Assembly (NCBI RefSeq): GCF_000764305.2
Contig: NW_025944084.1
Location: 62,001 to 126,000 of the forward strand
From: Hyalella azteca
Taxonomy: Eukaryota > Arthropoda > Malacostraca > Amphipoda > Hyalellidae
Direction: 5' to 3'
Length of the DNA: 64,000 nucleotides
Shown here: piece after piece, positions 37,001 to 45,786 of the stretch
Layout: each line of letters begins with the position of its first letter
Numbering within the stretch: the stretch's first letter is position 1
Made by a program: the position numbers and the translations under genes
Notes under the pieces: model-generated
Told to the model about the DNA's origin: nothing
The model's input: the letters and a program-made list of their open reading frames with translations, nothing else
Databases searched by the model: none

Positions 37001-40000
37001 CCGAGTCCAGTGCTGACGCTCTTCTTGATGAGAAAGCTAAGCCTGATATAAGCATTCTTCATGACAGCACCACAAAATTGGCCACCTCAGATGACCCCAC
37101 AATGCCGCCCAAGGAAGAATCACGTGATGTACAGCTCGGCTCCATGGATATTGACGAACTACATCCTCCTTGTGAATCCTCCGAGATGGAAAGGTTGTCT
37201 CAAGTTCATCAGAAGACCACAGCACTTTTAAAAGTTGAGCGCCAATCGCAGTCCCCCGAATTGGAAGTATTATCAACTTTCTCGAGTTTGCATGCAGCTC
37301 AAGAAATAACTTCATCTGTCAAGATTGATGTTGTCGAAGAGCCAGCCGTTAATGCCATCACTGATAGAACAGAAGAAGTTAAGGGGGAATTGGCTGAATT
37401 GCCATCCAGCAATGATGACGTAAGTGAGGAACAAAGTAATGTGGACATGAAGCAACTGTCGTCAACAATGGGTTCTCAAAATCCCATTTTAGTTCCAGAT
37501 TCTCCTGTTGCTGTTGACATCGGGACGTATCATGCAGAAGTTTCTCACGTCAACAACAAAGCTGATGTGTTTGCTGCTGGTACAAAGGTTGAAACATCAG
37601 CCGAGTCAGCTCCCTCTGATACCTCGCCACGTAACACTTTTAAAAGCCCCAAGATGTCAGGAGGTCATTTGGCTGGTGATGTCACCATCGAGTTGACAGA
37701 TCAATCTGAAGATGAATCGTCAAGCTCCCAAGATGACTTAACGATATTGCCCGATAAAACCTCTGCAGTTGATCAGGTCAACTCTTCTGGCCAAAGAAAT
37801 GAAGATGAAGTCAGTTCGGAATCTGAAATCGAGATTGAGCCTGAACGCCATATGAAAGTTGAACAACATGGCAACATTAGGAGTGAATCCCAAATGGATG
37901 TTGACGATTTAGAAGATGTGGGCACTCGCAGTGGAAAATTCAATGAAATTCCTGTGGAAGAAATTGAATCAGAGACTGAGCTAGGGATGTCCAATGAGTT
38001 AAGAGAAGAAGAAGAAGATGTAGAAGGAGAAGATGCTGCTGATGAAGAAAGACCATTAAGTAAGTATATTTTTAAGGATCAGATATGATAATGAAAATAA
38101 TTTCCCATCTCGGTTACTTATATATATTTACTAGCATGGAGTTTTCCTTTATTAGCTTGGCATTGTTTTTTTTTTACTAACTGGTTGTCGTAGCAGTTAC
38201 TAGGTATCATGATTTTTATCTAATTTTGAGGATAAAACATCTCGAGTTTTAGTTGTTTCTTATGGGACCTCTCCTCGATAATTGTCGGCTTCAAATATTG
38301 TTGCCAACTGACGTCATCACCTGGACTTCTGGAGGTACTGAGATCTTCACCTACCGTACTATGCTCGATAATGCCCTTATTCTAAAATAATTTAAATGAA
38401 TCAAAAAGGCACGATGGCAAATACTGCTCAGAATTTGCTACGTGACAATAGGCTTCCTAAAATGAGCATGCTTCATTATGAATAATTATATGCCTGGAAG
38501 GAATTTAATTCTTATCGTTTTGTTTGGTCAGCGTCGGTGTGGGAAGAAGCTTGTAGAAGTGTAGGGCTCATGCAGCACCTGAGGAAGCTGCAATTGACAG
38601 AGTGTGGTGAAGACCTGCTGGAACACCTACTCCCCCATTGCTCCAGACTCACCGCTCTCCACATCTCCAAACTCGGCGACAAACACTCTAATTTACTTCT
38701 CAGGTGTCTGTCTCTAATTTTTAATTTAAATTTTTTTACATCTCAGGTGTAATTTCTCTAATTTTTCTCATTTATTTTGAATATTATTGTCCGGCAGCTC
38801 AAACTTAATTATTTGTTAGTTGAATGCGCATTTCGGATGATTACCTACCCTTACCTGATAATGCAAACTTTTCGTTTTGCTGTCAGTCTATCATGCCATA
38901 ATTTGTACTATTGGAAGTTATAAGTTATATTTGTTTTGTTTACTTGTCAACCGGGAAATGTGTTCCAACTATAATAATTTTAATTTTTAGATATAGTTAT
39001 GGAAACAAAACGTATTCAATCCTCGTGCATTCCAGTTAGAGCTATTACGAATGGACTCGAGTTCATCTTCACCATCGTGGTAATATCATTATATTCTTCA
39101 TATCAATACCATTTTCATGAATGTTCTACACACAGACTTGACCCGAACTTGCTGCTCAACGCCGTTGCTCTGGAAGACCTGCACCTCTCTGGACACTTTA
39201 CCTTCACCTCGAATTTCAACTTCATTAAGCTCCGCAAACTCAAGAAGCTCGTAAGTTAGCGAGCCGTTTGAGGAATATTTTCAATCTCAGTTTAAAATTT
39301 TTAAACTGAAATATGAATAATACTTTCATTCATTTTTTTATTATGGTTATGCCTGAGCTTTATATTGCAACTGTTGGGGTAACTTGACCTTGACAAATGA
39401 AACACCTGGCACATTTGTTTATTTTTGCAACATTGGCTGCATTTCTTGACTATTATGATAATTTAACGCGTAAAAAGTTTTTAATAAATTTATATACCTC
39501 CTCCAAAACTTGAAAGCCCGTATGTGCGAATCTATCTCGTAGAATTGGTGTAACCTTTGGGCACATGGTATGGTGCCAAGGGTTCTTTACGGACCAGTAA
39601 GGAGCGCCTTTGTGTTGTTGAGTCATTTAACGCTTGCCAGTGTTACTCTTGAGGAGCGGCCGTGTGCTACTGAACTTCCTAATGCGATGCCAGGGTTCTC
39701 TACAAACCCATAAGTTACGCTAGCATATTTTTCAATTTCTTGATGTCGTACCCAGGTTGCTTTTCATGCTTGTTTGACCTCGAATATTTGTTTACAGGGC
39801 CTCGTTGGTGCCCAGTTGCCTCTTTGGCCTCACCTCGGCACCAGCCTCACTCACCTCTATTTAAGTCCCGTGAGCCGCTTCACTTCTGACACCTGGAATA
39901 ACATTGCCGCCATGAATAGTGAGTTTTCAAAGCGTATTGTCTTCTGTGCTGCATTGTTGTAATTGCCATGTTGTGTTAAAAAAGTGGAAGTCTGCAACAC

Positions 40001-41737
40001 ATTCACAACATTCGTGCTAACTTAGTTTGCATTCAACATTAACCTTTGACCTGATGTGGTATGGTACGCGCTGTGCACACACCTGTTTCTTAACAACTTT
40101 AACGTTTGGCCTGAAGGATTGTGGTACACGTTGTGCACACACCTAGTTTGTGTCTAACTTTAACTTATGTCCCGACTTAGTTGTGGCAGTTATGTACATG
40201 ATCAATTATTATCCATCTTTAACGCTTGTCCTGTTGTGGATGATCAGGTCTGGTGGAGCTGAGCCTAGGGGAGTTCAGCGAGGGCGTGTCTGACAGCAGC
40301 TGGCATGTTTCCCTGTCGCGGTTAACCCAACTACGGAAACTGGCGCTTACAGACTGTGCCCTGGGGCCACGGCTCCTGGTGCTGCTTAAGAAGTTCTCTG
40401 CTCTACAGAAAGTGGTTCTCAAGCCGCTGTCGCAGCACCCAACTCTGAGTGTTAGTTTTATGCTCATTAGTTCTTTGTTGTGTCTTCACCAATTTCCGTT
40501 TAAATGGATAAAGGTACTTGTGAATTAAATTCTCCTTTGTATTATTCTCCTTTTAGGTATTAAATTCTCTTTTCCTAAATGAAATGGAAAAGATATTAAA
40601 TTATCCTTGCTCAAATTTGCTTATTGTACTTATGATTGTTTGTCGTTAGTGAAAGGTTCTGATTTATTCTGTGGAAGTGAAAATTTTCAATTGATTTAAA
40701 TTAATTATCATCTTTGCTTATTTTAATTTCTTTTAATTCAGTAAGTTAACAGTATCATGAAAATCAAATCCGAGCTCTGTATCTGCGATAATTGCTAGTG
40801 CCTATTTTTTTTTTTTTTGGACCTCATTATACCAAATGAAAATCTGTTCTCATTATAACAATAGAAAATGACTCAGATATAGTATTTTTAGTTGTTAATC
40901 ATTGTGTGTGCAGTTGCCTGATCAGCTGTGGCGCGTGAAGCACGTATGGACGCTGCTGCCGACATCGCTACGTCTCTTGTGCGACGTTCACGACCTCACT
41001 GTCGCTCCCGCACCCAATGACCCTACCCCTCGACAAGGACTTGTTTTTGCTGTGAGACTTCATGCTACTTGCTTTTCGTCTAAAATACTATACTAATTTA
41101 TTGTGGCGCTGTACAAACTTCTTCCTTTTATTGAAAATTTTATTTGGGTACATTCTGCTAACTTTTGCTTTTTATTTGAAAAAAAATGCGATTGCCTTGT
41201 ATGATTCAAGTAACAAACAATTACATATTTATCTACCCAAAGCTTGTACTTGTCCCGTTATTCAGTAATTCTCCGGATTTTCTAAACCGTTTCTGCATTT
41301 TATTCTTATACAAAAGTCATACTTGTAATTTTCAATTTCGAGTTCAGAAATAATAACTCATTTGGACCTGCTTGAATTTTTTTATAAATAAACATTTTCC
41401 GCATTCTTTTGACGCTATCTGTAATGAAAATATTGGTTTAAGATTCTACGCACTAGCTTACTGTGGATGAACGGTTATTTCTTTCTTACTTGTAAATTAA
41501 TGAACTAATCATCATAAGAAAACTTCAAAAGTTATTATTTATGTCTTGTGCATGCAGATCAGCGGCAGTAAATCAACAGACCAGGATGGACGGCAGTCGT
41601 CCTCCCTCCAGCACGTGGCTCTTGACAAGCTGCCTCGGTTCTTCTCACGACGCTCTAGTGCGCGCTCTGCTGTCTTCACCTTCAGGGTCCTGGCTGAGGG
41701 AGAGACTCCGGTCTTCCCCGAGTACTTCTGTGGATAG
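24186..41737 (+). CDS. MBD-PHD-F-box-LRR protein, 19 coding exons
   Basis: Candidate F-box receptor of an SCF ubiquitin ligase with chromatin-reading modules. Coding exons: 24186-25065, 26234-26296, 26552-26677, 27080-27186, 27747-27867, 28902-29101, 29340-29406, 31576-31754, 32163-32556, 32905-33233, 33474-33605, 34200-34331, 34588-38059, 38532-38703, 39136-39250, 39798-39918, 40248-40450, 40914-41051, 41558-41737. Every intron is GT..AG; the summed length is 7131 nt, exactly 2376 codons plus TAG. Seen: MBD (about residues 305-375), PLKKRKV nuclear-localisation motif (416-422), PHD (about 525-585), F-box (about 828-862), sixteen 16-residue repeats (1090-1345), leucine-rich C-terminus (2068-2320). 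The start is the first in-frame ATG after the acceptor at 24168, so a 5'UTR exon must lie upstream, unidentified. The layout resembles FBXL19/KDM2 with MBD in place of CXXC. I know no symbol for this architecture. Ubiquitin-ligase function is inferred. Confidence 0.85.
26234..27186 (+). CDS. Exons 2-4: methyl-CpG-binding domain (MBD)
   Basis: Joined exons 26234-26296, 26552-26677 and 27080-27186 encode an MBD. The core reads GWKREVVFR, then DVYYFTPSNKKLRSIVQVEKYL, the order seen in MeCP2/MBD1-4 (GWxRxV..R, DVYYxSPxGKKxRS). The Arg of the first strand and the Asp-Val-Tyr-Tyr segment that contact methyl-CpG in characterised MBDs are kept; Pro-Ser-Asn replaces the usual Pro-x-Gly turn and there is a longer Ser/Glu/Arg loop. 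Whether it binds methylated CpG cannot be told from sequence. Confidence 0.85.
27747..29101 (+). CDS. Exons 5-6: nuclear localisation motif and Ala/Pro-rich linker
   Basis: Exon 5 (27747-27867) carries PLKKRKV, almost the classical SV40-type nuclear localisation signal. Exon 6 (28902-29101) is low complexity with a run of Ala-Ala-Pro triplets (SAAPAAPAALAAPAAPG). The exons join in phase 1 and close in phase 0. The segment is a linker between MBD and PHD. Confidence 0.8.
29340..29406 (+). CDS. Exon 7: short exon before the PHD finger
   Basis: It encodes 22 residues, VIMQRMNPGVTRAQYPLYDA plus a few more, ending in phase 1 at CTCAG|GTCGGT. The downstream intron (29407-31575) is the one invaded by the mariner-family transposon. 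The exon is small but keeps frame with both neighbours. Confidence 0.75.
29715..29929. other. GC-rich segment in intron 7
   Basis: About 215 bases are markedly GC-richer than the rest of the intron, with self-complementary CCACGTGGTGGAGCCGCCAC-type words. It contains the TA (29928-29929) used by the transposon. It may be part of another repeat or a regulatory patch; no coding link to exons 7 or 8 was found. Confidence 0.35.
29930..31364 (+). mobile_element. Mariner-family (IS630-Tc1-mariner) transposon, DD41D-like spacing
   Basis: Inverted repeats of about 110 bp (29930-30038 and 31254-31364) start CAGGGTCCTTC, and the insertion is flanked by TA at 29928-29929 and 31365-31366. The pair is nearly identical, so insertion looks recent. 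It lies in intron 7 of the MBD-F-box gene in the same orientation. The single open frame is a transposase broken by one frameshift. The element's length (1435 bp) suits a full-length mariner-type element. Confidence 0.9.
30150..31236 (+). pseudogene. Mariner-family transposase, one frameshift
   Basis: It cuts and pastes the surrounding element. The first frame (ATG 30150, to about 30712) gives an N-terminal helix-turn-helix (DUF4817-like: VVEEFITNGSSVISTQRAF; second HTH near RPRTAITPENVTRVRTSI) and the first catalytic Asp in FISSDEAHFHL. The second frame (about 30705 to TAA 31236) holds VWFQQDGATVHTA (second Asp) and SPDLSPCDFFLWGYLK (third Asp). I count 41 residues between the second and third Asp, which suits DD41D (rosa/Visitor-like) rather than DD34D mariners. 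The frames cross at about 30705-30715 and no in-frame stop is present otherwise. A sequencing or assembly error cannot be excluded. Confidence 0.85.
31576..32556 (+). CDS. Exons 8-9: PHD finger and Ser/Pro-rich linker
   Basis: Exon 8 (31576-31754) and the start of exon 9 (32163-32556) make a PHD finger. The ligands are in order: HCTAHC (C-x3-C), CVKC, LFHPQC (H and C) and CPNC, the last pair split by the intron. Spacing fits C4HC3 PHD fingers except that the first pair is C-x3-C instead of C-x2-C. The acceptor used is CAGAG|TG; the CAG three bases upstream would give a stop. After the PHD comes an acidic and Pro-rich stretch (PPTPTTPDYS, ARPAAPSRQPQQQ). Histone-tail binding is expected of the family but unproven. 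Confidence 0.8.
32751..32788. repeat. Short perfect hairpin in intron 9
   Basis: AAGCTCTACCTG and CAGGTAGAGCTT are exact inverted copies separated by about ten bases. It is intronic between the PHD-linker exon and the Gln-rich exon. Its role is unknown. Confidence 0.5.
32905..33233 (+). CDS. Exon 10: Gln/Met-rich linker
   Basis: It encodes 110 residues rich in Gln, Ser and Met (SAMQQSSMQQSS, AEYQQQQNIPGF), probably disordered, linking PHD and F-box. The phase-1 start and phase-0 end match the flanking exons. Confidence 0.8.
33474..33605 (+). CDS. Exon 11: F-box
   Basis: It encodes 44 residues containing an F-box: LGYGVMKLVLARLPPLDLLR followed by AAQTCVMWRDLALGPDM. The L-x-x-L-P-P-x-D-L-L-x-A-A-x-x-C-x-x-W-R-x-L-A pattern is that of FBXL-type F-boxes, which bind Skp1 in SCF ubiquitin ligases. 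The exon is symmetric (phase 0 at both ends), so it could be skipped without a frame change. Confidence 0.85.
34200..34331 (+). CDS. Exon 12: first leucine-rich repeat segment
   Basis: It encodes 44 residues (WAGVRLTHLTCRVKSWRSLA and following, ending MSVSQTQ). Position and pattern fit the entry to a leucine-rich solenoid right after an F-box. It is symmetric in phase 0. GC content is higher than in the surrounding introns. Confidence 0.8.
34588..38059 (+). CDS. Exon 13: 1157-residue acidic exon with 16-residue repeats
   Basis: A single exon of 3472 nt runs from TTTCCTCAG|GTC to CCATTAA|GTAAGT. It is rich in Glu, Asp, Ser, Lys and Thr, with no predicted fold by eye. From 35125 to 35892 lie sixteen consecutive 48-bp units encoding ETPAKSLEEMQETIDK-like 16-mers, probably helical and charged. 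The exon end is very acidic (REEEEDVEGEDAADEE). It separates exon 12 from the rest of the LRRs. It starts in phase 0 and ends in phase 1, so skipping it would hit a stop in exon 14. Confidence 0.85.
35125..35892 (+). repeat. Coding tandem repeat, 16 units of 48 bp
   Basis: Units are exactly 48 bp and strung without interruption. The first eight are nearly identical at DNA level, while the last three have drifted. Two alternating variants appear (AKSLEEMQETIDK and AKLLEDAQEIIDK), and the order S-L-S-S-L-S-S shows a three-unit higher-order duplication. Because 48 is a multiple of three, other frames on both strands stay open across the array. Confidence 0.95.
38532..41737 (+). CDS. Exons 14-19: leucine-rich C-terminus
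   Basis: Six exons (38532-38703, 39136-39250, 39798-39918, 40248-40450, 40914-41051, 41558-41737) encode irregular leucine-rich repeats: LRKLQLTECGEDLLEHLLPH, LEDLHLSGHF, LTHLYLSPVS, LVELSLGEFS, LRKLALTDCALG and LRLLCDVHDLTV. In FBXL proteins such repeats bind the substrate. The last exon is basic/Ser-rich (RFFSRRSSARSA) and ends EYFCG-TAG. Confidence 0.8.
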
Positions 41738-43604
41738 AAGATCAAACTTTCCATCGCTGGGAATCATAAAGTTTTGACACCTTTGTGCTCGTTTACTATT
41801 CAAGAATTTAAATTTACCTTAGATGTTTTGGTTAAAAAAATGAAATTTGTTGGGTCAGCGTAAGCTTTTTTTTTCAATAGTTATTTTTTATTGACAGTAT
41901 GGATGACTTTTGGGCTAGTCCTTTAAGTGAAACTCTGGCCAATATCAAGGAATTTTCGCCCATTAAATGTTACCGTATCAATCGCTCTGGTTTAGATTCG
42001 AAATTTCTCTTCATGTGTTACTACATTCATTCATAAGAGCCTTCATCCACATTTCATTTAGGAGTATATAACAGTTCGTCTCCAAAATTTTTGCAGAATT
42101 TTCATGAATTAGAAGCATATCTACGAAGAAGAAGGACGCTTTAGAAGTGCCGGAATGATTATTCCGAGTCGATTGCCATGACTATGACACGATCGGCTAA
42201 ATTGCAGTCCGTGTTTGTAAATTTAGTTTGAAAAAATTTGTGACTTTGAAATCAACTACAGTATTTCATTTTTTTATATTATTGATAAGCCATAGAGGCG
42301 CATGCAGCTTGAATGACCTGTGATCAACTGCTGCCATTGCGATGTCACTTAGCGTCTATGACGAAATTTTAGATTTTACTAAATTTATTATTCACTGATG
42401 AGTAACAAACGCGTGTTAGATTGACTTCTTTAAGAGCAAATTATTCCTAGTTTTTGTACTCTACGCCTTAACTTGGTTATCAGTGAAACATACATACGAA
42501 AAAGTGAAATACATAGCCGCTTTGTAGTAATACTCGTGTCGTTTTTTCCTCCATCAGGTGAAAGATTAGCTTTCTGTCCGTTCTTTCGATCCGCAAGAGG
42601 CACTGGCACGAAAAAAGTCAGTAATTTCTCAATCATCATATAAATATTTGAAGATTTTCTGCTTAAATCTTCGTGAAATTTAATTGAATCCTGTTTCAAA
42701 ATGAATTTCTTGAATCTTCTGCAGAAATGATTCAATTCAAGCCTGTGAACCTGTCCCTTTGCTCGGCTCTCAATTAATTTATATTAAGTGCGACTCGTAT
42801 GATTTGCCACTGATTGTGTGAGTAGACATCTGACTTTCTTTTGTTTGTAAATCTGGACAAATTGATGCTCGTGCTAGTGCCTGGGGCATGCAAGGACGTT
42901 CCCCCGGAAACTGAGTCCTCTGGTTGAATAAACCTGATGAATTGAGTAATTGTCCCCTCGTTAGATGTTCTGTTTTTTTAATGATTTAGACCTTAGACCT
43001 GCAAAACTGAACGTAATACAATGAAGTTTTTGGCTAAGTTGTCTTATATTCACTTGTAGATTCAGACCGAAAATTGGTCGCGCTCGAATGCTAGTTTTAT
43101 TTTTTTGGCACCATTGTGGTACAGCAAACAGGGATCGGGTATCTCTTTTAGTTTCAATCCGCTTAGATACTTGATGAAAGATCAACTAAGCAAGGCCATT
43201 GTCACTTCCAAGAATCCTTCGTCTGAAACAACGCTCACGTATTCGCCTCGGCACTCGAAACAAGCAATGGGTTTCGAATTGATTTCGACACCAAAACCGA
43301 TTGACAATTGAACTTCAGAGCATGTGTTGACTATAACAACCCAAACAGAATGCCAATATGGTGAACGATGACAAGCAGATGTCCTGCTTTGGCTGCTTAA
43401 AAGCGTATTAGCAAATCGATATAGTGGCAGAGCGGCATAGTCTTCCCCTCAGGGGGGACTTCTGTAGTGTGTCTGTGCTCGTCAGAAGTCCTATGGGATT
43501 TCACGTTCCCAGGGGGATTGTTCCTGAGCGCCTCGCCGCTGAGCTCGCGGTGTCTGACTTCGTATCTCAGTTGTGGGGTTAAGTTATCATGTAGATAGGA
43601 TTCC
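41738..43604. other. 3' flank and intergenic stretch
   Basis: It holds the presumed 3'UTR of the MBD-F-box gene and AT-rich intergenic DNA. No further gene was recognised, and the open frames at 42430-42735 and 42961-43185 (both -) have no family signature. Confidence 0.4.
42927..42932 (+). terminator. Candidate poly(A) signal of the MBD-F-box gene
   Basis: It is a canonical AATAAA about 1.2 kb after the stop codon. No closer AATAAA is seen on the + strand between 41738 and here. Assignment to this gene is inference. Confidence 0.3.
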
Positions 43605-44024
43605 TTACATTTCCCTTCTTGTCTCTCTGTCTCCAAATGCTGTCGGCCTGCCTGCGGTTGGAGCGCGACCCGGACATAGAATAGAATAAAAGTGTCCGCG
43701 TTGAAGAAATAGGCCCATGGCCTGTTGCCGATTCTTGAACTTTTCGTGACTTGATTCACAAGGGATCCGGCCTTTGGAACCCGATCTAGATTTAAACAAA
43801 TTACGTTTCAAACCAATAACGAGATCATTTACATCCTTAAACAAAGAATTCAGGCATATATCTATGGTTTCATGAAGAGGCACATTAGTAAATAAATTTT
43901 CCACGTCAAAAGAGGCCATAGTTAGGTCTTGAACGTTCGTAAAATCTTTTAGGCAGTCCACAAACGTATAAGAATTGTCTACAGTATACTTATTAGTCGT
44001 GAGACTAATAAGTACTAGTCTCAC
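43605..44024 (-). mobile_element. Penelope-like element, reverse-transcriptase fragment
   Basis: The - strand frame contains FVDCLKDFTNVQDLTMASFD and VENLFTNVPLHETIDICL, the S-F-D-V-x-x-L-F-T-N-V-P motif of Penelope-like reverse transcriptases. The catalytic YxDD part is missing and the frame ends in unrelated sequence. It is a dead fragment. It abuts, head to head, the + strand GIY-YIG fragment across a short palindrome. Confidence 0.75.
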
Positions 44025-44046
44025 GACTTATTAGTCGTGAGACTAA
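43985..44046. repeat. Palindromic junction between two Penelope-like fragments
   Basis: The word TTAGTCGTGAGACTAA and its complement occur three times around 43991-44047 (AGTCGTGAGACTAATAAGTA, then CTAGTCTCACGACTTATTAG, then TCGTGAGACTAA). It marks the inverted join between the two fragments and could be a foldback repair product. Confidence 0.65.
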
Positions 44047-44390
44047 AACTTCTGTTTTCTAAGTATTTCGCAAATATTAACCTACGTGTTATATTGGTCA
44101 ACCATTTTAAAATCGGTTCTTTTTTTAGGTACAAAGATACTCTCCCTATGCATATGCGAGCGTCCCTAGTTTATGAATATAGTTGTGCACGATGTGCATC
44201 TGCGTACGTCGGGATGACGTCTCGCAATCTTTATTCTAGGGTCGCAGAACATAAGGGCAGAAGTTGTAGAACTGGTAACTTACTATCGCGCCCCCCTCAT
44301 TCAGCTCTGCGGACTCACGCCGAGCAGTGCGATGTCCCAGTGTCTGACAGTGACTTCAAAGATTTAGCTTCCAGTTCCGGTTGTTTCTGA
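44037..44390 (+). mobile_element. Penelope-like element, GIY-YIG endonuclease fragment
   Basis: The + strand frame reads FFRYKDTLPMHMRASLVYEY, then SCARCASAYVGMTSRNLYSR and VAEHKGRS. The Y-x-x-x-C-x-x-C-x-x-x-Y-V-G-M-T-x-R-x-L-x-x-R pattern is the linker plus GIY-YIG nuclease start of Penelope-like elements. It is followed to about 44643 by an untranslated tail with GGAGCTGGACTCCGAAACG, shared with 7985-8085 on the other strand. It is probably the 3' part of a copy. Confidence 0.75.
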
Positions 44391-44643
44391 TTTGCGCATT
44401 TTAGAATCATTGTATATTTTTAAACAGAGGCCTAGTTTGAATTTAGCTTTTAGCTCTTACCCGCTGGAAATTGTAAATAGATAGGTTTTACAGTTTAGGT
44501 TTTTTTTTGTTGCAATCATGACTGTACTAATTACTGATTTATCTGTGTTCTAGAATTTTCGAACTGGCGACGGAGCTGGACTCCGAAACGTTTTCTTTAA
44601 AGAAACTATGAATTTTTGTGGAGTTTTCTTTGCTTTTAAGTTT
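44391..44643 (+). mobile_element. Penelope-like element 3' untranslated tail
   Basis: The last 90 bases (GGCGACGGAGCTGGACTCCG, then AAACGTTTTCTTTAAAG and GAATTTTTGTGGAGTTTTC) align with the fragment nested at 7985-8085. It extends directly from the GIY-YIG remnant. Confidence 0.6.
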
Positions 44644-45628
44644 TTAGTGAAATTCAGTCATTCACTGACACGGATCATAAAAAAAATGCAAAAAGAGTTC
44701 CGAAAACGGCACAGTTAAAGTTAAAAGTTGAAAATCTGGGACCGCAAAACACGAGCGTCCGCTCTCGACCACGGCTGAAACTTGTTTCCTCATGGGTCCA
44801 AATCGACAGCCAACTTATCCCCGTCCTCCGAAAGGAGGGCCCGAAGCCCATGTTGTTTTAACTGGGTCTAGGCCCCGCCTCGCGCTGTGAAGCGAGCCGG
44901 GGGAGGTCAATAACAACAACGGCAGCATATCTTCGTTTGTTCCGGAACGAGCCCAGTAAAGTGCTCAAGGCCGAGAGGGAGAAATGTTTCTCGTGGGAAA
45001 TGAAGCAGTTGAGTTATTGCCATGTTTATCTGTCACCGTCGAGCCAAATGATTCTTGGAACGAAACAGCCATTTGAAGCTCGAACGATTGTGGTTGCTAC
45101 ACTGGCTGAACTGAACGTTCCTTCCTAGTGACAAGCAGGACACTTCAATGCTACATGTCCTAGTCCTCACTATGCTGTCAAGCTCATTGCTCGGTAACTT
45201 TGTGCACATAAAATGAATATCACGTTGAACACCACCGAATTAAAGTCGCAATAGATAAATTAAAATTTTTAGGAGCCTGTCCTTATGTTGTAGTTTCCGC
45301 ATAATAAATGTCGTTATATTAGTGCACGAGGCAATGAAATACATGAAATTCGACGTGTACGATCATAATAAATCCAAAATCATCCCCGTGTAGGCAAGTG
45401 TGAGGATTCTTCATTTAAATGAGCTTACCCATGTCGGGATGGTGAAACTAACACAATAATAACAGTTGTACTTGTATTTTTTCTAGTTTTTTTTTATGCA
45501 ACACGAGAAATGTAGTTCAAGTCGAATTCTCATGATCTGCTAGGTAAACCAAATAATAATAAAAACAAGTTGACATTCAGGTCAGTGTTGATATAATCTA
45601 GGCTCGTGAGCTAAAGAAGAAAAGTGTC
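44644..45628. other. Intergenic stretch
   Basis: A GC-rich piece at about 44700-44910 (with CCGTCCTCCGAAAGGAGGGC, a short hairpin) is probably a repeat fragment of unknown type. The rest is AT-rich and has no recognisable gene. Confidence 0.35.
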
Positions 45629-45786
45629 AGTGGCAACGAGCATCGACAGAATTGTTAGTGGCAACGAGCGGTGACAATACCATTAGTGGAAACGAGGGGT
45701 GAAAGTACCATTAGTGGCAACGAGTGGCTACAGAATTGTTGGTGGCAGCGAGCGGTGACTGTGTCGTTGTGGCAACGAGCGCTGAC
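45629..45786 (+). repeat. 28-bp tandem array leading into a start codon
   Basis: Five full 28-bp units (45629, 45657, 45685, 45713, 45741) and a partial sixth (45769) start with AGTGGCAACGAG or a close variant. The unit ends vary, with ACAGAATTGTT in units 1 and 4 and a TACCATT ending in units 2 and 3. The sixth unit runs into ATG at 45787. The array probably lies in the 5'UTR or promoter of the SNAPC5-like gene. Confidence 0.8.
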
